From Paragonimus westermani (Eukaryota; Platyhelminthes; Trematoda; Plagiorchiida; Troglotrematidae): a DNA stretch of 64,000 bases. Position 1 is the first letter of the stretch, and every line of letters begins with the position of its first letter. A model generated the notes under the pieces. It was not told where the DNA came from, did not search any database, and was given only the letters and a program-made list of their open reading frames with translations. The translations under genes were made by a program, and so were the position numbers. The stretch covers positions 23,418 to 87,417 of the forward strand of contig QNGE01001722.1 of assembly GCA_008508345.1 (NCBI GenBank). The letters run 5' to 3'. Positions 1-14,600 of the stretch are shown one piece after another.

Positions 1-2578
1 GTTGAGGTGAGCGGCGGCCCGAGCCACAGTACCTTTTGGTCAGGCTCATGGCTGTTTTGATGATGATGATGATGTACTCATAGCTCCTCGTTGATGTTGC
101 TCAAGCAACATTGTAACTTTCCATCACGTCCAGATTGCTTAGATCTTGTATATCTGTTCCGTCGATTGGCTTCTGTTGCTGGTTTATTTAACTCCCGTAT
201 ACGATGTTATCGGATCTACACAACAGCTAGCCCATTCAACTTTGATCTGATCGAATTGTGACCCAACTTGTACTCTTAAACCCCAATTTTAGCGCCAATT
301 TTTGACTGAGCTATTTAGGATCCATTAAAATCTGTTGGGCTTGACCTCTGTGATAGCGCGTCACTTTACCATAAGCACAACTGTCAGTGTATAAATCAGT
401 AGAATACATGCGAACCAATCTCGGTATTAGCACTACCAGGCAAGCTGTATAACTCACGAAGTTGCACCAATTTTGCCTGTGTACAGCATGACCTCACGCG
501 CTACAGCAATACCTGAAGTAATGAATATTCTGATTGAGTGTTCAATACTAAGCGGTGACTGTCGAATCGGATGGAAAGCTGAAACATCTTTCATTCAATC
601 CAAACAGATAATGAACGTTAAATGATAAGCACACATTCAGTTTCTTCACAGTCTGATCTGTTAGTCGTTCTGTACTGCTGTAAGTTGTACGGCCCATTTA
701 TATGATTAGCGGAGTAAATCTAAATAAGTTCATTCACTTGGTAGATGGCGTGACAGCTTGGCAGCGTTTATTCCGTCAGTTGTCAGCATGCACGCTAGCA
801 ATAAACGTAGAGGACATACATTTTATGTTATTGTCATTGGTGATGAATATTAATCACGGAGTAAGTCACGTATCACACACGTTTGACATCAGCAGAATGC
901 AGACAAACAATTATATTTTCAATGAAAGGGGGGGCGTACTCAGCACTGAGAATAAGGGGCAGAACCCCGTTAAAAAATCTGCACAATAGTTGCACGAACT
1001 CTTATTTGACAACGCTGCATGACGGTTGCTCAAGCTTGTTGGATGTGCGGATACTCCTGTCAGAGGTTCAATATTTTGCCAGAAATGACCTACATAATAC
1101 TACGGAAGTGTGAACGAGAGGTTTTAAAGCACCAAGTGAGTGGGTGAAACTATTTAACGATGTACATAGCACATGTAAGAGTGTTTATGGTAAAGGTGTT
1201 GGAACTCATGTTATAAGTGCGACTGGTTGATAGTGATTTGTATCAGAGTTTGTTCATGTTTATGCACTTAGGGGTGTATTTCTGGTGTAATGTGAAACAA
1301 TCGTACAAACTGTGATTGAAAAACGTGTCACTAGGACTGCCGCACACAACACTGGACACATTTTTCATTCAGTTGGTATGCAGTGTATTACAAATGAACG
1401 CCCTGTGTAGGATTGCTTACAATCTCGTGCCTATTTGTGGTATACAATGTGAGGCCACTTTTCGCGCGACAGATGCGTCGAATTCTGCCCGTTACTTTCC
1501 TGTTAAGACCTCGTTTTATGGCATCATTTCGCCAGTTTCGTGAGGGCGACTTCGTTACCAAGGTTTGACCGACATATTTTCTGTTTCTTGACCTTTTATA
1601 AAGAAACTCCTTTCAAATTCTGTCAGTTTACCATGATCTCTTAGTCCTGCTGAGTGGCTTCAGTTGTGAGTAGGATTATTTCACCCAGCCGCGCCTTTTA
1701 TGATCGTGTTGGTTTGTTGTAGCCTATGATTTCAACTAGGCCAGCCGATCGTCTGGAAACTAGAAGTTCTCAATCTGTTGAGCAACTCTACCCTAGTGGA
1801 CATGCAGGGGAATTACAAAGGTGTTGGATACTCCTTAGAAATGTTTGGCAGTTACTTTCTGACTTGTTTCAAATTCCTTTATAATTACCTTTGCGAATTG
1901 TTTATTACTTAGGCGTAAACTGACCTCCCACTTAGTCCGCATGAAAATTCCCATACCGATTATTGCCATTGTATATACAGGGATTAAGGTGGCCACCTGT
2001 GCTTATACTTACGGGTGGTCGTCGGAGTCCGGTTGCCACGGTGCAGCCTCCACACTGTTGCTCGCGAATGGATGATAAAGTCTTGTTTCATTCTTTTTCC
2101 AACTTGCAGTAGTCCACCTCTGTGAATCTGCTTTTAGCCAACGTAGAGAAAATGTATGTGTAAGTTACCAGTCGTAAGCACAACACTTTCTAAAACTGTC
2201 CATCAACACCCTCCAAAAGTGATATGAAGCTATATAAGTTGTGGGTTGCTACCGTACACTCATTGAGCTCGTGTCAGTCCACTGGTAACGACACTGATTA
2301 TTGTTCACGCAGTTACTAGTTTGAGCATGAGTTGCCTTTGTGTAGGTCAAAAGAGCCTCGCACTATCCAGCCTACTCACGTAACCCGAAATATCACATGG
2401 TTTCGAGCACAAAATCTGTGGATCTTATCTCACGTTTTTTGCGAATTGATAGATTATAAATAAACTGAACATTTGGTCTGTATTTCACCACATTTCACCT
2501 GACGACATGTTTCTTTAGTAGAACTCGACTGCGGTTACATGCCTACTTCACAAGCACGGTTCACTTTGTCATTCACAG
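1..2578 (+). other. Upstream intron or flank of GCN1, no exon recognised
   Basis: This stretch is AT-rich with many stops in every frame. I see no HEAT-like coding segment and no reverse-transcriptase motif. A short GAT run lies at 59-74. Since exon 1 of this window begins inside the protein, this is most likely the 3' part of an intron whose upstream exons lie to the left. Confidence 0.5.
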
Positions 2579-2657
2579 ACAAAAGTCTTCGATACCAAAA
2601 CTGCGCCTGCTGTCCGTTGTGCTTATCTAGCTTGTTTGGATTCGGCATTCACGAATG
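2579..2657 (+). CDS. GCN1: GCN1 exon 1 of window
   Basis: The first recognisable coding exon, reading [20 protein letters not shown], matches the GCN1 segment just before the first conserved N-terminal HEAT units. The acceptor is attcacag/ACA and the donor is AATG/gtgagt. It starts in phase 0 and leaves one base (G), which joins TT of the next exon to give Val. Only 79 bases, so it is supported mainly by its phase and by the continuous homology with exon 2. Confidence 0.8.
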
Positions 2658-5600
2658 GTGAGTTCATCGACTAGTTTCAGTTTCTCACTGTAACGGACTA
2701 CTCTGGTATCGTCTTGTCAATGTTTAACCTCCTCGATCTTGGTTACAGTTGATATTCAAGATCGATTGTCTCCTGCAGTTCATGCTAGCTTGCTCACCAT
2801 AGTCGAACGAGCAGTCGGTCAGCCGAATCACTCGCCGGTTGTATCCGAAGCTGTTTGTGCTTCATTGATTTGGTTGCGATACTTTTTGGCCAAAGCTAAC
2901 AGACCACTGTGCCACGAGACGATCAAATCCACTGCCATTTGGACTCTTTTGCTGGGAACCTCAACCACAACCAATCGTCGTCCTTGGTTTAGCGAGCGAT
3001 TTCTGCAAACCGCACCCGATTACGGTATGTCACGAAGTGGGATTATTTCAATCTTTTCTCGTGTTATGTTGATTTTCATGGATAGTTCCAAGCGAAAACG
3101 GGCTCCTACTTTTTTGTGCCCACTTCTTTTTCAGTACTTCGTAAACTGGCGAATTTGATGGAGCTCGTACTACGTGAACTAAATCTGTTGATTCCAGATG
3201 AAGTATTGAGGTTAGTGGTTGACCAAATGACCCTTTTATTTTCATCGTGTTTTTCGGCGCGTTGTCAAATGCATCTCCTAGATTGTTAAGCAGAGAACAT
3301 ATGAGGACTGTGAGACTGAAGACACAAGTACTAATGCTTGGGAGTACTAGTACAGTCCACATCACAACTGACATCTCGATCACCGAATTCAACGATCATC
3401 GATCACTTCCTGGACAGCAGTTTTCCGTTAAGTTCCACCTAGGCGTTCACACTCGTTTGTGTAATTAATGTGTCCTGGTTGCTGCTACTCATACAGAGAC
3501 AGTTACATTGAGTTATTAATGTCCAAATTCGCGTTTAAAAATGGGCTTATTGGCTTAGTCTAGTGGTGATAGCTATGACCAAGAGTGATTACCGAGCGGT
3601 ACTATTGTATGTCCCTCTTTTGACCCATCTTCTGTTCCACAACGCGTGCTTGATAATGGTAGGGGAAAAAAATCGTGCTGCTTTAAGTTGTGATTCCGAC
3701 GTTGTACACGCATGTGATTCACGAAAGGAATTCGCGGAAATTGAAAAAGACGAGAGGGACGTTAGTCATTTTGGTTAACAGATCCTTGCATACAAACGTG
3801 TTTGCAGTAAACCAACTTCACGTTTTATTGTGTTGTAAGTTGTCTGGTTATATCGTCGGCGTGCCATCATTAACAACTGTGGGTGTCACCTTACGAAAAG
3901 GAGGTAGGCATTCTTGGTAGCACTCAAAGTTTATGCATATCAGATCTTGTCTCGTTTAGGTTTTCTGGAGATACGCGCAACCCTAACGGTATTTCTGTGC
4001 TCTTCATTTCAGTTGTGTCTATCGGAATCTTGTGCTGCTCGCCATCCATCCTCATTATGGTTCGGTTCGTAAGCCCGCTTCAGAGTGCATAATGTCGTTG
4101 ATTCGCAAGGCGCCTGAGTCGGACCGTTGGACATTTGCAAACAGATTACTGTGTGATCTCTCTCTTTGTCTCGCCGAAGGCGAAGAGGATAGCCGCTTTA
4201 ACAAACCTATTGCAGAGACGACTGGAGTTGGAATCAATAAAACTGTCCATAAACCGATTACGAATACAGTCGAAACTGTTGGACCTCGAGTCTGGAACGA
4301 GGTAGCCCCCGAGCATCCGGACACAAATTTGCCGGCTACCATAGCTGAGAGACGACGCTGTCGTACGGTTGGATCTTATGCGGCCAAACTGGTTGCTGAT
4401 TTGGTCCGTATCACCTCGTTCTGCAGTGATTATTGTGTGAATAACGAGCGGGCCGCAAAGAAAACCCCCAAGGACAGTTCAAATGTTCGGAAAGATTTAC
4501 CGGTGGAATACTGGCGAAACGTGATTGGTTTGTACCTTGCTAGCTTGTTGCCAGCTAGCCACACAATAGTCAGTGAGTGCGTCATCGTTTTACGTTTTCA
4601 TTCTTCTCGTCTCGAGTAGACAACCGTTCGGCCCTACGTAGGAGGTTGCCACCTTATCACCGTTTACGTAACTTACAGAACTAACTTTGGTTTAGCAGGG
4701 TTCTCGTAAAAGAACAGTCCTTTAAGTAATTAGATATCGTCCGTTCGTTGGTCATTATCGGAATTGCTTTCTCCATAGTCTATTCATATTAGACACATTT
4801 GTATTGAGATGTTACTTCACAGAAATGGAGACATAGCCTGATCGGTTGGTTGTTTTCGTTTCACTGCTGTATTCCCTCAAATCTGTTCAAAAGTCACTGG
4901 CATCCCGACGTTATGGGAAAGGCTACGACGATACATTGGTCTCCCCAAGTTGGCTGACGATCCTGACTGGATTAACTTCGTGGGCGAGGATTATTTGTCC
5001 TCCAAGTGGTCAGAACTAGCAAGCTATTTTGCAAATTTGTCCTGTTTGGATCAGGTGAGTACGGCTATCCATTCAACTGTCGCAACCTACCTGCCTCGAC
5101 ACTTTTTCCCTAAAAGTTACCAAAATGATCCATGGTTTTCACATTTTTGTTTTCTGTAATTCCGGGCTACCAGTTTGTATCTCTGTCAATTTTATGTTTT
5201 GTTATGTTCTTATGGAGCTTGTCATTTCTTTTGAACTTTTTCTGTCTAATTTTTTCGTGATCATCACTGCCAGCAGTTCTTCGGAGATTCAAACCTTCGT
5301 TTTCAAATCCGTAGAGAAATAAAGAGTCACATACAAGGCAAAGTTCACGTAAATCACCGTCTATGATCGGACACGTTTAGACAATTGATTGTTATTTGGA
5401 CCTAACGGCGCAAATTTCCTTTTGGTTGAGTTATTGACAATAGGAGTATTTGACGAGGCGAAACAATGAAAACCACAGTTGTACAGTCTCGCTGGTTCTA
5501 ATCCATTCTCACTTAAATTCAGGTTGTTTATTTCGAAAATGTGCGCATCCCGATATTCAATGTTTGACAGTATTTTCTTTAGTTATTTTTCATCTCCTTA

Positions 5601-8600
5601 TGTATAGCTGCTAACTTTGTTAATTATCGATGTATATTGCTGTCGTTGATGATAACCTGATTGGTCTGTTTACTCTTTCCTGGTAGTGTTTTATGTCGAT
5701 TGTTAGTCTCTTTGCACTATTTTTCCAAGCTCCGTCGAATTATCTGTCGAGAAGAAAAGCATCAGTCGTGTAATCACTTGTTGTCGAAATATAAGGTGCG
5801 CATTTTACGACACAAACCAGAGCTTGTGAGTACAGTTTCATTGTTTTTGAGTGTGTGTTACAGCCTCAGCTACGTTCATTAGGTAATCAAGGTACGAAGG
5901 TGACATGTGTACAAGAGCAGACTCAACAATCACCTGTGCGTTTGTAATGGTTTATTTTGTGTTGGTTTTCTGACTGCATCGCCACCCGAATGGGCAAACT
6001 CCGGACGGCCCTTGTGAATCCTCAGCGTTCTACTGAGAATCAGTATGTGCAACGTCTGAGTACTAGCTGTGCAGCTAGGCCTGTTCGTGCGGATGATGTT
6101 CAACGACTACTGGCTCTCGACCACCGATTTGTTTGTAGTATTGCTCGTGTATATGATGGGAACACTACGTAAGCAGTGACACTGTACATCAATGTGTTTC
6201 CAGCCTGTTCAGGCGTGCAATGTTCATAATTGCATCGACCTCAATTCACGGGCTTTGGTCGGTCAAGCACATTTTGTGAATGCTTGTCACACCGTCCATT
6301 TTTCGCACGACCTGAGTTCTGCTGGAAGCGGTAGTCAAGTTGTCAGTACACGATGTGAGTTCGAGGTTTTAGGGTTTCGTCAAGTAGGACTTCCTGGCTG
6401 AGGTCATAGACAGTGTTTCACTGTGGTTGGAGGCTGCTGAGAGACAGACACTGGATAGAAGTCAATGACACTTCTGTTACGAAAACCTGTACACTGTCTG
6501 TTTATTTTTCTTCTTCATTTGTTACAGGACCTAGACCTATTACACTGCATACACTACACCACCATATACGTAGAAATGTGACAGTAAGATACTAGTCATC
6601 TCAGTCTATTGATCTCTTTGGAAATTGATACCCGTTTATTTTTTGTCCCGTAATTAGTGCGGACTATCTCGGTGGTTGTTAATCGGGTGAACTATGGTAA
6701 CAACAACCCGTTTTCTCGCTTTGGCTTGCACCACACAATGTAGACGTAGTATGCCCTGAAACTATTCCGGGTTAGTGACTCAGTTCAGATCTTCTTATGT
6801 GCCCGTTTTTTATCGTGCTTGATAGTAACTTTGCCACATTATTTTTCTGTCTGGTTCATTAATTTGCACAATTTAGCATCTTACGACTTCGCACTTGTTT
6901 CCAATCGCTTCCGCCAGCGGTTGTTTTATGTGTTTTATGCTAAGTTCATCTATATCCTCAATTTCACATTGAATTGTACCAGGGGATTTCCCTCGTGTTA
7001 TACTTTCGTAAATGTTATGAGTAGTTTTTGGTTCGTTGTCAACAGTCTCATACTGTCGCTCTTCGGCGTCTGGTTAGCTGGTCGCCGCTGAAGTTTGGAC
7101 AAGCGCTGTTCTCTCTGGTTTTCTCCAGACTACTTGATCGAAAGTTTGTACACGCTTCTGAGCGCGATGTGCATATCATGCTCACACCAGCTTCACAGTT
7201 GTACAACCAGGATCTGCTTGAAAGGTCAGTACATCGTACATCTATAATGGCATTTATTATGGAGACTTACATTTCTACGCAATGATGAACTGTATTGTGG
7301 ATTGGTCTAAATGTTTTGAGTTAGTGTTTGTTGACGAATCATGTGTGATACGGATGGCCCATTTCAAGTGCGTTTGTATTCGGTGCTAAGTTTCCTCGTT
7401 TCCACTATATTTGTTGCAAATCTACCCGGTTTAATCAATTAGATGCGATTAAATTCTGCGTCAAACTGACCCGGACAACTGTTAGTTTTTCGCGCAGCCT
7501 TCCAGAGCTTCTCCAGCGAAACACGATCGTTGACTAAGTTAGCGTTATTTTTTTTACCGCGAGATTCGCACCCTACCAAACATTCTGGACAGATGAAAAA
7601 CTTATCGTTAAAAGTGAACAGCTATTCGCTTGATGTCTGCCTTCAGTAAGACGTTTGTTTGTCCATTCTGTCCTGATATGTTGTGCGCGTTGAACATGTT
7701 TTCTCTATATTCCACTGTTATAGCTTACCGAAATATCAAAAGTCGGACACAAATGTCAAACGGGAGAGTAAGCTCTACTCGTACGATGTCCAGTTGGACA
7801 TCATGACAGCCAAAAAACAACGGGAAGAAATGCTCAAGAAATCAATCTTACCGAATGAGAGGTCTCTTTTGGACGTACTGGCCGAGCAGCTGACCGATAA
7901 ACAACTGGAATCTGTTCGTGCTGAGCTTGCCAAAGAGGCAGAAACCCGACAGCGCATGTTTCAGGTGACTTCTGGGGTCTGATTTTTCCACGTCATTTAG
8001 TCTCCTCTTAAAATACGTCAATCCACTCGTCTGCTGTGTTCCTGTTTGCAAAAGGACGGCTGAGCCGGATGGCAAACACATAGTTGAGGTTTTGACTGAG
8101 TTCTTTTGACTACTGCTGTCTAGGTTTGGATAACCTAACCGTATTTGGCTTATCATATTGCATGGCAGTAATTGCGTTAATTTGTAAACCTACGCGAACC
8201 CGCTTGTTGCTGTTTTTGTTTGGCACTTGAATCGCCTTTTTGTTTTTCAGGCAGACATGGAAGCCCGACATTTGACCAACCTAGTCACCACGGCGCTTCA
8301 GACATGTGCATTAAAGTCTGTGTGTCTGTCTGTGGAATCTGCTTCCATGGTCCGCGAACTCTTTAACGTAATTTGTGCTCCACTGTCCGATTTACTTGTT
8401 CGACTAATTTCAAGCCCCCTAGTGGCTCCATACGTGCTTCGAACCTGTGTGAACGGTGTTACGTTAGCGATGCTTCTATGCGTCAACTCCTCGAATGGGA
8501 TTGATCTGGAAGATTGCCAACGGTTTGCTCCGCTGATCGGTTGGTGGTCCGTGCGCATTCTAGGGCCGGCCAGGTTACTTCATCAATCCGATGTTGCTGT

Positions 8601-11600
8601 TCTCACACCGTCGTTCTGTTCGAGTGGTAAACGCTTGTCACTTGCACAGCGGTACGTGTTGGAACAAGTGGTCGACGATGCAACCTCTCTCACTGCCGGC
8701 TGGTCTGAGGAATCCATCGTAAATCAGACTGGTCGAGTGCTTGGCTTTTTAACTGAAAAAGTAAGCTTCCGTTAGACTGTTTATTTCGTTTGTGCATGTT
8801 TTCTACACGAGTGATGCAGTGAACAATAGAATTGAAGTCAATAGTTGCTTTTTCTTATTTTTTTTTTGTCCACTCGGAAACGATGAACTGTTGACGTGTG
8901 TCAGTTACCGGTTTGTTTGGACTTTGCTTAGTGTTATTTTGAAGTTTTGTTTGAACCACAGTTGTTTGTACCGAAGTCTGTTGTAACTCAAATCAATATG
9001 ATGTTTAAATGGAATACTCACTACCCGAGATTTTCTTCAGCTAAACTGTTTTCTGTCAAGTTAAGAGAACTCTATGGGAGCTGGAAAAGAATTTTTAGTT
9101 GTCTTGATAAAATTAGGATTGAGCTGTTCACTATCGACAACGGGTTTCTTGACTGGTGAGTTCAATCTATTCAACCTTTTCGGCGGCACCTTTTGCAACC
9201 CAGTACTGTGGTGATGTATACCACAGGGGAATGATTTGTTTCACATCTAAAGTTCACTCTGCTAATAAACATTCTTTCGCTCTTCACTATTTTTTTCTTG
9301 CTATTTCGTTTGAGGCTTTGAGGAAGAATCTGCGGATTGTCTTCCAAAAGCTGCAAATTTAATGAAAATCGGAAGCGGTTGGCCAGTTAAACACAATAGA
9401 CGGCCGGGTTATCGTGACCAGATATGCCCAAATCCGATTAAGTTATTTTCCTAGGTCTAGTATATTCTTGCTGACTTCAAGTTCTACGGTTTTCAGAGCG
9501 AGTGAAGTGCTTACAGCGCTTCCTGCTGTAACCCATAGGTGAGAGCTTCATGACAGAGTAAGCAAATATATGGAGTGTGGTGCGCTTGCAGACAGCGAAT
9601 AGTTGTGTTGCCAAGCTGGTCTATGTCAAGATATACATCTGAATGTGTAAGTTCACAGTTTTATGCAGGCGGAGGGTGGAAGTGGAGGTCAAATCGGCTG
9701 AAGTCATCGCATGAAATGTACTGTCAAAAAATTCCTGTAGTTTGTATGCTTTTTTTGGCTACTATCCACTGACGATAAGACGAACAACTTTATTGATGTG
9801 ATCCGTGATCATGTTCTCTCCCACAGTTGACTGCTTCCAGGTTCAATTGCGACCGACCGCCTGAGGTGCCATCATCGGGCGTGATTGGCCTAAGTCTTAC
9901 CGTGTCATTAGGCTTGCTGTCCGTTTTACCTAGTCCTGATAGTTTTGGGTTTTTCTCACTTATGTCAGGATTTGTGGCAGTTATGTTTTTAGCGTATCCC
10001 GGAGTTTATTTGTAACCTAAATGTTAAGTTCGGTGGGTAACCGAATGCCTATATTTTGTTTCTGCTAAGCCGGTAGTTTTCTGAATATTGGTTCTGGTTT
10101 GAAGCTGGTCAGTGGTGCTTACGCGGGCCACCAATTACATGGTCTCTAATCGATTTTCCGACTACTTTGGGTGCTTCTGTTTGCATTCAGACAACCAGAA
10201 AGTATTCGTCTTCTAACATGTGGCGTTGTACTTTTGTGATAGCAAGTGTTTTTCTCATCGCGTCGATTGAGTATTTTGGGAACTACTATCTTTCAGTTCC
10301 GCAGGTAGTGTATCCGGCTTTCTGCAACATTTAGCGCACTTTTCGTCCGACAGAATAATTGATTAATGCTGTCTTATCGAGACGGTCTTTTTATCAACAC
10401 AAACAGTCATGGGATATAACGCCTGTCATCTGCTTTTCGTTGTCGTGTGAATTTATGCTTTGTTTACCTACTGGCTTTCATCTAACTAAACGTTTCAGGC
10501 TCTAAAAACCTTTGAGTAGCGTTTGCTTTTGCTTTCTAGGTTCCTGTTTCACACTCAGTCTTTTGGAATTGTTAAACTTAGGTATTTTCATGCTAGTCTA
10601 TCAGTTTGCCTCCCGCCCCCTTTGTTCGTGTATTTTTAAGCCTTCCGATTGATGTCGGGATGTTTCGTACTTTTTCCTCAACTCCTTAATTAACATCTGC
10701 TTCTTTAAAGCGCAACAAAAACACCACTCTGGTCTACGCCTTCTTGTGTCCCACCTTCGAATTTTTGCTGTTGGCTTCCGGTTGGGCCCAACCACTTCTC
10801 GAAGAGCTACCGAGTCTACCGTTTCCGAGTCTACTTTCTGAGGTACAGGAAATTAAACAAACTGGTACATACAATATCATTTCACCTGTGGTGCGAAAGA
10901 AGTGGGATTGGGTCACATCACAGTATGTGAAGGATTTATTGACTGATTGGTTATATCAGTTTCAAAGTTCTGTACCGGGACCGGATTCATTTGTGAGTGT
11001 TGCACATCGCGAAGTTGTGCTACACGTGTTACCTTTTCAGCACGTGTTTCGAGTGAGTTATCATTTTTCAAACTATTGAAGAGATGTACACGTTTATCCT
11101 GTTCACACTGCAATTTAAGAAGAGCCGCCGCTCGCTGAAACAGTGTCGTAAAATAACCTGTAAGAAAAAATATTAAATAAGACGGATAAAGCAAATTTGA
11201 ACAAACTAAGGAATATTATGCATACTGATACATTACTGATTGTGACACTTTACCTTATCGGATAACACTTTTAACCAGCGATTTGAGTGATAACGAAGAC
11301 CCGAACTGAAGGGGATAGTCAGGGTCTCCGTATTTCATGTCCACGTTGTTGCTTGACCACCATACGATTTTACGCCTTCTTTGTTAGTCTCAGTAGATAA
11401 TACCGGCTTCGTAAAATGCTCAGTTGGTATGTAGAGTACTGATTTGTACTGAAATGTGCGTACAGCTAGTTTCTGGATTTACGCAGCATGTTATTCTGAA
11501 TCGTTAACCATGACATGGTAGTTTTAAGAGCCATTTCCTCATACTTTTCGACAGTATTAATGTCGGCGACTTTCTGCGTCCTTTTACACAACTACTGTTG

Positions 11601-14600
11601 ACAACATTGCAAATGTGTTACGCTTCCCGAAATCATATGAATGTGTCACACAATGCATCATTGTGTAAAAACACCAAACTACCTTGCCGTACACACTGTT
11701 GTCTAATGGATGTTGTCAGCATTTCCATTATCTCCAGTTTTCGTGATCAGTTATGCCAACCTCCATGTCGTCTACTGAATGGTCGGTGCAGTCATTGTTG
11801 ATGATAGTATCTACGTAATAATGCGAATGTCCGTTTGATCTTCGTGGATGATCTAGTTTAGGTGCTCCGAGTTTGTAACCTAAAAAACAACCCCAATAGT
11901 CATTTGAATCGGTGTTGTTGTCGGTGGTGTTTGCGGAAATTCCTTGCTGTACACTGCTAGATTTTGGTGGGTTTGATGAACAACAGTATACCTTAGAACC
12001 ACGTTAAATCGGCCAACGAAGCATGTGATTTGCGATGTTATCCCAGGGCACACCATATTTCGTCTCGTTTCGTGCCGGTTTTTCGGATTCACCAAGAATT
12101 TTATGAATTTTCCGGATAACGAACGTGATTACTATGGCGCTCTGTCGAGTGTTCCAACGACGACAGATCATGGTACTTTCAGTACTTGAACGAAAGACTT
12201 CTGCGTGCACAGATTAGGGCTTCGCAGCCGGATTCCGATCGCCTCTGCAGCATTCAAGAGAGAGAATACGCGAACACCATCCAGTCTGGCTGACTATCGG
12301 ACAACAACGAAGGATTTCCAACGCAATTTTGGCCCTCCTAGTTGACACGGATGACAGAGTCAATGTGGATGTCGCGTTCAAACCGATCTACCATGTTACA
12401 CGTGTTCCCATCAGAGGTGTGAAACGTCGTGTCTTGGCTGCTGCGGAGGCGATCGAACTCCCGCTGCGAAACCCTAATCTGTGCACGCAGATGTCTTCTG
12501 TTCAAGCACTGAAGCTACCATGTCCTGCCATCGTTGGAACAACTGGTACGATGCCATACTATAACCATGTACGTAATCCCCAAATGACACTAGATTAACA
12601 TTGTTTGGTTCCACAGAATTCTGACTTGACAACTAATTTCCTGAATGTCAATTTTACTGTCCATGGTACCTTGGGTTGTAAACTATTCGGCATGTTATTG
12701 TTACTTGATGGCGGACTAACAGGCGATAGTTTGATGAACGACTATCTCCCTGCCACTGTTGTTGTGTAACATGCAGCTTCGTTCGTTAGTTGTATGGTGT
12801 GTACATTCGGGAACGAAAGGGCAGATCTCAACGCCAAGAACATGGGGTGCCAGAAGCGACTGTTAGAATAGCGTGTACGCACTATGGAGGACGTGCCACC
12901 GGAGCAAATGTTCATGTACTATTGCCATGTGTGTGTATACACGTCAGGTGTGTAAGTGTATGTGCGCGTTCGTTCGCGCTCTCGCCCTGCCCTTCACCAG
13001 CGTCCGCAAGGCGTCCAGCTTCCCACGGTCTGCCTTGACTCGGACCACCTCGGCCACGTTCTCGAATTCCCCTAGGGAGGCCCGCACGTCTGTGTCTTAA
13101 ACGGCTGTGGCTAGGGTGTCTTCATCCTCGCGTTTGTCACGACATCAATTGTTGTGGCCACATGGGACGCCTGGCCTGCGAAGCTGTTTATTGTATGCAA
13201 TCCCGTACATGTTATGTGAAAACACGGGACCACGAACGCGTACACTCATTTGCATGGCTGACGTGTATTCGCACACATTGCCCCGGTGGCACTTCTCCCA
13301 CAGTGCGTACACACCATTCCAACAATCGCTTCTGGTACCCCATGTTCCTGGCGTTGAGGCTTGCCGTATAGTTCTCGAATGTACGCACCGTGGTATTTAC
13401 AAACAACACAATTTCACATTTTCTATCAAAAGAAGCGTCACGGTTAACTTTAGGTAACCACCAAGTGTTCACGTCGAATGATCAGTTCCTACCCCAAGTG
13501 GATCGATCGCGAATACCAAAGTAAACAGTCCTTTGTTTTTAAAAACAAACGTGTATCTTCTTTCAACCTACATACTGCTGTATTTTTGTTTCGTCCACGC
13601 GGCTTCATTTACAATTTGTTCTAGTGATTGCGTTTTCACTACCGTCGTATTTCGTCAGTGCTTTCTTTATGCCTCCACAATTTTCACATGAGACGTTTTT
13701 CTCTTTTATTGGTCACCAAGTGGTGGCTCTATGCACACCGTCATTCCCTTATCAAGCATCTAAATTCTTCCCATTCCCTCTCCCTCTCTCGTGTATAGAC
13801 GTAGCTATTTTTAGGAGTTAGGTCTCTTCCCCTCTCCTCTATCTTTTATGATTTTATCTTGATGGTTGTATGGCAGTTAGACATCGATGAGAACCCCTGC
13901 TGTCTGTGATGATAATGATGATGATGAAATTCAAAATATGCAGTTCGAAGTCTTTCACGGGCTGTATTAAATTTGTTACTCCGTTTTCTAAAAACAGTTC
14001 AAGTCAAATTTTGGACGCAAGATTTCAATTCGAAGTAAAAACTAAGACTACTGACTTCGATTATTTTGGTGCAAGTTTAAAGGTTTAGTGTGGCTGTAGA
14101 ACAGCTACCATTGATGTAAAGATACTGTTCAGCTTTATACCGCAGCCTTTTCATGTTACCGATGTGCGTTCAACCATTGTAGTTTTTATTTACTCATGAC
14201 CCAAGGGAAATCCATGAATATTGAAAGAACTTAACTTCACATATACAACTATTGTTGAACTTATAGGATGTTCGACTGCGCCTTTTTCAAATTGCACAAG
14301 TTCGAATACAGCATACACAATTATGTCGCTAACAGATCTTCAGATGTACGCAGCCTTGTATATGTATCTTCATTAAAAACTGCGAACACCATTCTTCCTC
14401 ACGTGAACTTTTTGTCTCCCCCGTAGCTCATGCGCCAAGTGGTGGACGGCATGTTGGGCGATTCGAACCCCTACTCAGTCGGACTGGATCAGCAGTTGAT
14501 GTCGGATCAAGATAACGACGCAGAACCCCAGTTTTTAGTGAACGAAGAATCTGAGGACCGATCGAGCGCATCCAAAGCCCTGGCTCAAACTGCTCTGGAT

